DNA from: Steinernema hermaphroditum
Lineage: Eukaryota > Nematoda > Chromadorea > Rhabditida > Steinernematidae
NCBI GenBank assembly: GCA_030435675.1
Contig: CM059624.1
Location: forward strand, 2,876,769-2,940,768
Direction: 5' to 3'
DNA length: 64,000 nt
Under the pieces are notes generated by a model. It ran no database searches and was not told where the DNA came from. It saw only the letters and a program-made list of their open reading frames with translations. Position 1 is the first letter of the stretch; every line of letters starts with the position of its first letter. The translations under genes and the position numbers were made by a program. Positions 56,216 to 64,000 of the stretch are shown here, one piece after another.

Positions 56216-57650
56216 TTACTTATTGAACCTCTTTTTGAACAGTCTTTTGTCAGGACTTCTGATCTTCAGGTCAGCTAAAAGCGTTGTTACGATATTCAGT
56301 AAGCCATTTTTGATCACAGCTCGGTAGTCGGCAACGGCTACGAACGCAATGAAGACGGTTATGAACATCCGGATCTGCAATGTTTCAAATTGATAGAAGC
56401 TAACTAAGGGTGCAAGAAGCATACATGTTCAACAGTTATCCATACTTTCTCCACCGACGACAGTACTTCAGACATGTGTAATATTTCTGCTAGTCGTGGA
56501 GGAGGGCCGTGATTGAGGTGCCAAACATTGGCTATCAGGCCCCACGTGCCCATGGAACAAATAGCTGAAACAAAAGCAATGCTGAGGGATACAAATGATA
56601 CTCACGGATAGCCAAGAAGGCGAAGATAGTGGGAAGAGAGCAAAAGTAAACAATCGATTTCAACGTGCTCTTGGGAACTGAGGCGATGGAGGAGTTGGTA
56701 CTGGCGACGATCTTCCGCAATTTAGTGATCGCCTTATAACAGAAATACAATAGTTAAAAAAGTCTAGTTCTGTTTTTATGATTTTTGTAGACCATCCAGG
56801 GAGTAGATCACGGTGACTCAGACTCATATCCATGTTTTATACCTATCCGTCATTCAGGACCGTACTTCTAAGAGTTAGAATGCGAAACTCTGGGAAATTG
56901 GGATTACGATTAAACAAAAGGATTACGCAAGTTACAATTAATTGTATCACAATGAATTGGAATTTTTTCTGAATTTCAATTTCATGGAACCAACCCTCTG
57001 GACTCGATAGCACCTACCAGTATATAAAGGACGACCATTACTATGCAGATCGCCACAAAAATAAGTAGTTGTACAGCCACAACAATAGAAAAGAACTTCG
57101 TTTCCGTGATGGGCAAAGTGGACGCAGGGAGAATGTACCTGGGTGAGAAGATAACCACAGAAATAAAAGAGAATGTATGTCCAAGAATGGCCAAGATAAT
57201 CGTTGTTCTAAATAATATCACCTTCGCACTGGAATTCTTTTCTTGCGATACCTTCTTTTGGTTAGCTTCTTGAATAAAGGTGGCTTTTCGTATGCGACTG
57301 TGGCAAGGAAAATGGTGAACGTTGAAAAGTAGACATACTGGAATACGGTCATATCACGCATGAAAGCGACAATATTTGTAAGAATGTTGTAAAGTGTCCA
57401 AGGAAATTTTCTGAAGTGACTAATAGTACATGGAACTGTAAAGAACTCACTCGTAGATTCCCACCTGCTGCTTCGCCATCCAGCAAACACTATGGAAGAA
57501 AATCGGGACAACTAAATTCAAGCAGTACGTTCTTGACAATGACGGAGGAACCACTCTCATGGACAGGTACACCAGGAGAGCGCTCGCGCATAAGACTGGA
57601 TATAAGAAGTAGGGTTCAGTAGAGGTTAGAATCTCCACAAGCGACGACAT
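56216..57650 (-). CDS. R15: seven-transmembrane chemoreceptor
   Basis: Exons (gene order) 57650-57451, 57410-57252, 57207-57018, 56732-56606, 56564-56425, 56374-56216; 324 residues, phases 2,2,0,1,0. Motifs: VPPSLSRTYCLN, TM6 YFCSLPTIF (divergent from YCTPPN), VADYR replacing FHDYR, tail RLFKKR. The exon-5 loop has TWGLIANVWHLN. Exon 4 is 127 nt, intermediate between the 121- and 133-nt forms. The most divergent member of subfamily one in the window and the outermost copy of the array. Confidence 0.85.
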
Positions 57651-59161
57651 GTTTGGAATAGAATCAAGGCGTTGACTGAAATGTTACATTTGCTAGAGAT
57701 GTCTGGAAATCAGAGATGCGGACCATAGTCGACAGTTCTGTTTGACACGGAGCTGGCCATTTATAGAAACGAAACGATCAGGTCTTCATGGCACAGTTAG
57801 ACTCAAAGCCAATCGAGCCATATATAGTGGGAATGTTATTTCATTCAATGAATATTGTTTTATCGTAACAAAAGAAATACGTGCGACCCAACTGTGATAC
57901 GTCAACAACATCATAAAATCCCATCATCACTTGCGTTTTCGGCTCAAGGAGGTGCAGCGTCACAGGCTGTTCTATGGTAACTAAAAAGTGGGGAATGCTG
58001 CAGTGGCTCCCCTGTATGGCGTCCTTGCGACAGTGGTTCCCTCATTCCTCGCATTTGACACTCATGCAGAAATAATGTAGTGATAACGATCGCACTGGCA
58101 GGGTCAATCCTGTCCGAGTAAAAAAAAATTAAAAAAGTATGAAGCAGAATCGACATGCATCGACTGGAAATCGAACCCAGGGCGAACAGGCGAGCATTCC
58201 TTCACTGAGACACCTATGTTATGATGTGAAAAGGGCAGTAGTTTCATATCCGCATTGTGCTTTTTGCCTTGCATTCTTTCAAATCGTGGTGGGACCCACC
58301 TCTAATTTCCGATCTTTTGCTGCTTTTTTTTGTACAGAAACACGAGAATATAATCGTATAATGACGTGGAACGATATCATCATTTTTAAAAGCGATCGAA
58401 TAGGTTCTCACCCCAAAGGCTGGTTACGAAAAGTCTAACGTATCAAATGAACATAGTGAAGTAAAATACAACCGACTAATGCGACTTTGCCATCTCTGAA
58501 AGACTTTTTAACAGATTTAATATTTTCACGCGATATCTCGGTACAAGAACTATTCCCGACATAACCGCATCAACGTCTGATCTCATTAGTTACTTCAGCA
58601 TCCTAATACGTATAGTGTAATCTCATTGTGGTCCCGACGTTGTCGGCATAAACAGGCCCCCAGATCACAATGAATAGATCGTAAAGTAAAACCACTTTCC
58701 TGGTGACTGTTACCGCGCTGACAATAGCGACTTTGGTGCGCTGGGTAATTATCAGAACACAATTGCAAAGCTACATATAAAAATCAGCAGTTTCGGGGAA
58801 CTTCATTGTACTTTTGTATTGTTATATTGGTGTTACGGCATACTTACAAGTCTAGTCTCAACATCAGCCGTAGACTATAATCGCATTGTTCCTTTTGTTC
58901 CTCTTATGACATAAACAACGGTTCAGTCACTCTTTCTTTTATGATGGCTAGACATTAAGGCGGACAAAAGACTTGCCTTTAGAAAGGCAGTCAAGAAGAC
59001 TATACTGGACATCGCAAACGATAAAATTATCCGATAAAGGTTCGTAGAGTAATGGACCGATTTTTTGTTTCTCTACCCTTGCTTTGTCCTCATTCGATAT
59101 GTTATTCATTTACCAATGTACGGCTTTATCTGGTCATCCTTATCCAAAAGCCAGCAAGAAA
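57651..59161. other. Intergenic stretch with a reverse tRNA-like segment
   Basis: At about 58140-58225, reading on the minus strand, AGTGAAGGAATGCTCGCC and then CTGGGTTCGATTTCCAG carry a perfect B-box (GGTTCGATTTCC) at plausible spacing. It may be a tRNA-derived repeat or pseudo-tRNA. No other feature is supported in this interval. Confidence 0.35.
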
Positions 59162-59260
59162 TCAACCACGGATGCAGTCCTTCTTCTTCCAGGCGCAGGC
59201 TTTCTCGTCCTCATTGTAGTTCATGCAGTACCAGTAGTCCATGCAGAGGTCGGGACATGG
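59162..59260 (-). pseudogene. Cysteine-rich peptide, decayed second exon only
   Basis: A third copy of the peptide exon found twice to the right. It encodes CMDYWYCMNYNEDEKAC and continues to a stop, but two codons near the end are missing so the last cysteine pair (C-x-C) has become C-I-R, leaving five cysteines. An AAG acceptor-like site precedes it. No signal-peptide exon is visible within the next 600 bases. Probably a dead or partial duplicate. Confidence 0.65.
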
Positions 59261-59813
59261 CTTAAACGTCATATAGCATCAATTAACCAATCAACTGTGT
59301 ACATCACTGGGTTGCGGAGCTCCACGACTCTCAAGTTACGCCGAAAGAAAAATGCCGTTTTCCAAAGAACGTCCAGTTGATTGGGGAATAAGGAGTCTTA
59401 ATGTTGTCAGACAAAGGACCTAAAATGACTTATCAGTAGACATTGATTTTTGTGCTCCAGATGCTGTGTCGTAACTTCAAGTCGTAAGGGTCAACTCTAA
59501 TGTGCCAAAAAAATCGAAGCACATCCTTCGTCCTTCGTCTCAGACAGACGGTTTAAATTTACTGCACTTTTTTGTTAAGTGCTGGTAGGAGTATGTGCCG
59601 GATCTGTACTTCAATTTAAAAATGGGTTGTCTTGGAAGCAAAGCGGTATTACAGCCTGTAGCTGCTGGTCAGAAATGTATTGATTTTAGCGCTGGTTCTT
59701 ACAGAATTACCACGATTTTTTCAAGATCGTGAAAGAGCTGCGAGATCGAATAGGTCTGTGGTCATCACATTTAGATTAAGTAGTTTATTGAGAAAGCGAA
59801 TGACATCGATAAA

Positions 59814-60073
59814 TCAACCACGGTTGCAGGTGCAGTCCTTCTTCTTCCATGCGCATGCTTTCTCGTCCTCATTGTAGTTCATGCAGTAGTAATAGTCCAT
59901 GCAGCGTTCGTGACAGTCATCCTAAATATCACTGGTTGGTGTGTCATACTACGACCAATTCTCACCCCCAAGGAAGCAACGGTGCCAATGACGGGGACAG
60001 CGGAGATCGTGGATAAGAAAGCGATGATGCAGGAGACGAAGAGAAGAACCTTGGAGACGGAGAGGCCGAGCAT
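59814..60073 (-). CDS. Secreted cysteine-rich peptide A
   Basis: Two exons, 60073-59966 and 59921-59814, each exactly 36 codons, with a 44-nt phase-0 intron; 71 residues. Residues 1-25 are a signal peptide (LSVSKVLLFVSCIIAFL core). A short VPVIGTVASLG linker follows, then a 35-residue domain with six cysteines spaced C-x3-C-x5-C-x9-C-x6-C-x-C and a basic C-terminus. The exon boundary separates leader from cysteine domain. Spacing partly recalls CS-alpha-beta antimicrobial peptides (C-x3-C and C-x-C), but the order does not match the known class exactly. Secreted defence or signalling peptide is an inference. Confidence 0.75.
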
Positions 60074-61103
60074 CGTTGAGAACTTCGAGAAGGTGTGGAC
60101 GGAGTGAACGATCCGATGTGGACGGGCATTTGGAGGCTCGTTTTATGCAGCTGTTCGGCAAGCAGTCAAGGTCCGCCTCTTCCTCTGATAAGGAGAGGTC
60201 ATAGAACAGCAGACATTTTTTTTGGATATTGCCCTTTTAAGTCATGAAATATGAATCTGCACGAGAGCCGTCGGTTCCATAACCGGCTCGAGAGCAGAGA
60301 TAAGAGAATGGAGAGGGCTGATTGTGTTCAAAGGAAGTCTTTGTTCCTGCAAGAGTCACAAATTGGTCTTTTTCTTCGGCGCCATTCGTGCTTGGGAAGC
60401 CAAAAACGGGAAGACAAAAAAACTAGGAAGAGCTGTTATGTAAGCAGTGTGTCGGTCAGTCGGTCAGTCTCTCAGAAGATTATGTTCCTCAACAATGCAT
60501 GCTACCTATCCTTGTGTCGACTGAAGTATCGTCCTGTTTGACAATTGTGAGATCTGTGGTAGAAATGGAAACGGTAATTCGGTTCCTGTTTCGAAAGTGC
60601 ATTTTCTTTAGTGCATAAATAGTGCATATCGATAACATTTACCTGAGCACTTCCACAAGTTCACTTTATGCAAATGCAACAAATCCGTGTACACAAATCT
60701 GTGAATATGTGTACTCTGTATTGCATTCAGAGGGCAATGCGACAGCCCTTCCTATATTTTTGGTTCCCCGTCTGTCGAAGATAAGTCCGAATGGCGCCGA
60801 ACAAAAAGACCAATTTGTGACTCTTGTAGGAACAAAGACTTCCTTTGAGCAGAATCAGCCCTCTCCATTCTCTTATCTCCGCTCTTGCGCCAGTTATGAA
60901 ACCGACGGCTCTCGTGCAGATTCATGTTTCATGACTTAAAAGGGCAATATCCAAAAAAACTGTCTGCTGGTCTGTGACCTCACCTTATCAGAGGAAGAGG
61001 CGGACCTTGACTGCTTGCCGAACAGTTGCATAAAACGAGCCTCCATGTGCCACTCTACAATCGGAACGTTCACTCCGTCCACTCCTTCTTGAAGTTCTCA
61101 ACG
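60074..61103. promoter_or_regulatory. Divergent upstream region of the peptide pair
   Basis: Both genes read outward from this interval. Each start is preceded at about 75-85 bp by the same TGCATAAAACGAGCCTCC block (inverted on the left), a plausible core promoter. A CCTCTTCCTCTGATAAGG motif, containing a GATA-type core TGATAAGG, occurs in both arms further upstream. GATA-type sites commonly drive intestinal genes in nematodes, so gut expression is a testable guess. Confidence 0.4.
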
Positions 61104-61361
61104 ATGCTCGGCCTCTCCGTCTCCAAGGTTCTTCTCTTCGTCTCCTGCATCATCACCTTCTTCTACACGATCTCCGCTGTCCCCGTCATTGGAACCGTTG
61201 CTTCCTTGGGGGTGATAATTGGTCATAGTATAACACCAACCTGTGATGTTTAGGATGACTGCCATGAACGCTGCATGGACTACTACTACTGCATGAACTA
61301 CAATGAGGACGAGAAAGCATGCGCCTGGAAGAAGAAGGACTGCACCTGCAACCGTGGTTGA
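61104..61361 (+). CDS. Secreted cysteine-rich peptide B
   Basis: Exons 61104-61211 and 61254-61361, 71 residues, mirror image of peptide A with a 42-nt phase-0 intron. The mature cysteine domain (CMDYYYCMNYNEDEKACAWK core) is identical to peptide A; the few differences are in the signal peptide (TFFYT against AFLST). AATAAA at about 61384-61389 supports the 3' end. Expected to be processed and secreted like A. Confidence 0.76.
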
Positions 61362-61455
61362 TTTATCGATGTCATTCGCTTTCTCAATAAAAAACTTAAT
61401 TCAAAATGTGATGACCACAGACCTATTCGATCTCGCAGCTCTTTCACGATCTATG

Positions 61456-64000
61456 TAGAACAAATCGCAGTACTCCTGCAAAAAAGGCGTTAACGTGACC
61501 AGCAACAACTGGCTCTAATCCCGCGTAGATTCTCAGAAAATATGGCCATCTAAAGCCCCCTGAAAATTTTGAATCCTTTCTTCAAAAGGTGATATAAATG
61601 TCAACACAGCCACAAACACGGTCGGTACCTAGACGTTCGATGTGAATGTTGTGTGCACTCATAGAGGTAGATCACGTAGAGTGCACTGAATGTGATTTAC
61701 AGTTAGTCCGTTCGCTATGTCAATATTTGATTGAACTATAGTATCGCAACTTTTGGTTCATCTCAGTTGATCTGGGAGAAGTACCGAAAATAACTTCTAT
61801 TGGTGAATGCAAGGATGTTATGCTGTTCGAAGCAGTTTATTCCTCCAGATAATGAACAACTATAGTCGTCATTGCTCTTATCAGGCATACTGTTACTATC
61901 CTTTATATTTTCGATTTGGTTTGATCTGTGAGTTTGGTCATTCTCGTCTACAATCGGTCTGCCCTATTGGAGATTTGGAAATGGGCAAATCTTGCCTAAA
62001 TACATAATACTCATTGGTTGGGCAGAAGTGTGGTTGTTGCCATCGACCCGCCTGACTTATTTGATTTCAACTGAATAAGATGACAGGGTGATCAGTAGAA
62101 CAGATCAGTGAACAGTATGCCAGGCATCGGTAAGTTGATCTCAAAATTTATGGTGAATGCAAACAATGCAACGTTGCAACATTGGCGCCCTTGACGCATC
62201 GTTTCCGAAGGCCAAAGCACGCTTCGACAGCAAAAGTAAGTCTGTTATTATGTTATGAGTCGGCTATACCAAATCGGACTGTAGAATAGGCGGTCTATTT
62301 CGCAAGGCGAGTTGGCGGTTCCTGTCGCGCAAAAAGCTGCCACGACCAGTACTCTTACATATCACAGTCACTTATCTTGTCCACTTCTGCTTTTGAGTGG
62401 GGAATGTCAAGCGGTCAACGACAAGCGGTCGCGTCCGATCAGCGCGTCCGGGATCTCCTGTATTTCAGCAGGATTTGAATCGCGCGCTAATTCTGAACCA
62501 GACGTCTGCGCACCGTATAACGTGTCAAATAGATACAGAAGTGTCTGGAACATCGACTGTAGAATAGACGATAACCCGGCTATTAAAACAAAACGCTATC
62601 CACATTAGGTTAGACAGCAAGAAAGAACAAAATTCCACTGTATTTGCCCAGTTGCGCTACTTCATCTACCATCTCATGTTGTAAGAGAGCGAGCCTTACA
62701 TATGTGTAGATTAGAATCCACTTTAAGATAGACTAGTCAGGGAAAAAATTAAAAAAAAATGCCTGAAAAAATCTACGGTGCTACCTTGGTAAACTTCCTA
62801 ATTCTGCAGACAGATTGAAATTTTCTGTGTGTCTACTGGACATGTCCGACTGTGAAATGTCCTTTGCCAAAGTTGTTTGAAAATCGAAATAAAATTTGTA
62901 CGCATGATTGCGTGGACCCGTCATTCTGTAACAGAGTCAAATGTACAGTATGACATGGAGTAAAAAAAATCGATATCACCCCACAGCGGAGACACTCAAG
63001 ATTAGACCTACAGCTTCCGCTTAAAGTGCAAAGCGGTGTAAAGGTCATTTTTTTGCGTCATGATAACGCTCTCCTTTCATCAAAGTACTTCCTCAGTTGA
63101 CCTTTTGATGTCAAGTCATGGCTTACAAACCAGGATGCAGTCAAAAGGCGATAGAAAATGCATTATTGGTGATAGGTTGCCCCACGAAAATCGAGTTCCA
63201 CAATTTCAGAGATGTTTAGCAAGAAGATTCTTAATCATTGAAGCATGCGCTCCATCACAACTCAGACAGACCTTTAGTCTGGCAGAGGTGACAACGTACT
63301 CCACTCCCTCAGAGGGCTATGTCAACGAAATTGTTCGTGCTTTACAGCGTCCCTGTCTGTAAGCACTACTGCACGTAGTGTCTCTTTGTTCCGTATTCCA
63401 GTGACACATCATTTTCTCTGGTGTTCCACTCCTACAGATTTAAGGCAGTGAACGCTTCGCAAACGTGGCATGCTTGGAAAGCTCGGGTGAAAGAGTACCC
63501 GGACATCCGTCATAAATTGTCGTAAGTTGGTTTGCCAAAGGATACTGTTATGACACTGGCGATAGTCACCAATAATCACTATGGATACGGTACTGCGTAG
63601 TTATTGAACGAGCGTAGCTACTGAACGAGCAAAACGAGCTACTGTCGTCCTATTCAATAGACGGCACAGTCAAGATAAATGCCACGGAGATTGCGAAAAC
63701 ATACCGATTGCTTATGAAATCGACCGTTTCAAATAGGTCCAGCAATGTAACTGGTTATGGAGGCTCGCAGCCGAGAGGCAACTTGCACATCTACTGCTAA
63801 AGTTTTTTTCCCAATTCTGGCCACCTTTATGCACCAATTTTGTACTATATGTAATAATTGGCATCTATCAAGGCTTAATGCAACATCTCACAGTGACCAA
63901 TATCAAACCATTGATGCACATGAGTTTGTAGGTACAAACGGCTTTCACTACCACTGTGCATCTTCGTAACAAACATACGACGTGACAATCATACACACTT
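61456..64000. other. Right-end stretch, no gene recognised
   Basis: Open frames of 60-100 codons occur, but none has a domain, splice pattern or signal that I can support. A weak low-complexity A-run lies at 62750-62760. Confidence 0.4.

Larger units (their letters stand above)
59725..61455. repeat. Large palindrome with ~670-bp arms
   Basis: The left arm (about 59725-60395) and right arm (about 60790-61455) are inverted copies of each other. They include a full peptide gene, its promoter region and the 3' flank on each side, around a spacer of about 395 bp. Outer landmarks: GATCGTGAAAGAGCTGCGAG on the left and its complement on the right; inner landmark: the CGAATGGCGCCGAA/TTCGGCGCCATTCG block. 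Divergence between arms is low in exons and modest outside. Confidence 0.85.

Noticed and set aside
57898..58230. Possible functional tRNA gene on the minus strand
   Set aside because: The B-box is perfect but no paired acceptor stem or clean anticodon arm could be drawn.
59084..59380. 98-codon + strand frame
   Set aside because: It is antisense to the decayed cysteine-peptide exon.
1..64000. CRISPR array or bacterial-type operons
   Set aside because: No regularly spaced direct repeats were found; genes are spliced, eukaryotic and individually promoted.

Overview
The window is nematode nuclear DNA. Evidence: very short introns (mostly 34-60 nt) with TTTCAG-like acceptors, acceptor-like sites directly in front of many start codons (the pattern expected for spliced-leader trans-splicing), a secreted As-p18-type fatty-acid-binding protein, MSP-domain proteins, and a large family of nematode-type seven-transmembrane receptors. 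The species is not resolved from sequence alone. A free-living or insect-associated rhabditid-type worm is a reasonable guess.

The dominant content is an array of 15 related seven-transmembrane receptor genes, labelled R1-R15 here. R1-R4 are on + (6.9-16.8 kb), R5 on - (19.6-20.8 kb), R6-R7 on + (23.7-27.6 kb), R8-R10 on - (28.3-36.4 kb), R11 on + (40.9-43.4 kb), and R12-R15 on - (48.0-57.7 kb). Fourteen can be read as complete genes. R1 is a frameshifted pseudogene. Nearly all share one six-exon plan with intron phases 2,2,0,1,0 and exons of nearly fixed length. R5/R6 and R3/R8 are inverted duplicate pairs. Two subfamilies can be told apart by the loop encoded in exon 5 and by their C-terminal tails (an LFKKT-like motif against a terminal Arg-His-Lys).

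Other genes sit between the receptor blocks. At the left end are two F-box-like remnants, a tandem repeat and a six-exon secreted lipid-binding protein. At 18.2-19.2 kb is an intronless RNPS1-like splicing factor. At 43.6-47.7 kb is a compact island: two divergent MSP-domain genes sharing a 268-bp spacer, two intronless TRAIP-like RING genes, and a small EF-hand gene. At 59.1-61.4 kb a palindrome carries two intact cysteine-rich secreted peptide genes, with a third decayed copy beside it.

Mobile DNA is frequent and small: three copies of a tRNA-promoter-like SINE (one ending at a receptor splice acceptor), several foldback or terminal-inverted-repeat elements with recognisable target-site duplications, a LINE reverse-transcriptase tail and a mariner-like transposase tail. 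The intergenic stretches at 36.4-38.7 kb and 61.4-64.0 kb hold nothing I can name with confidence.
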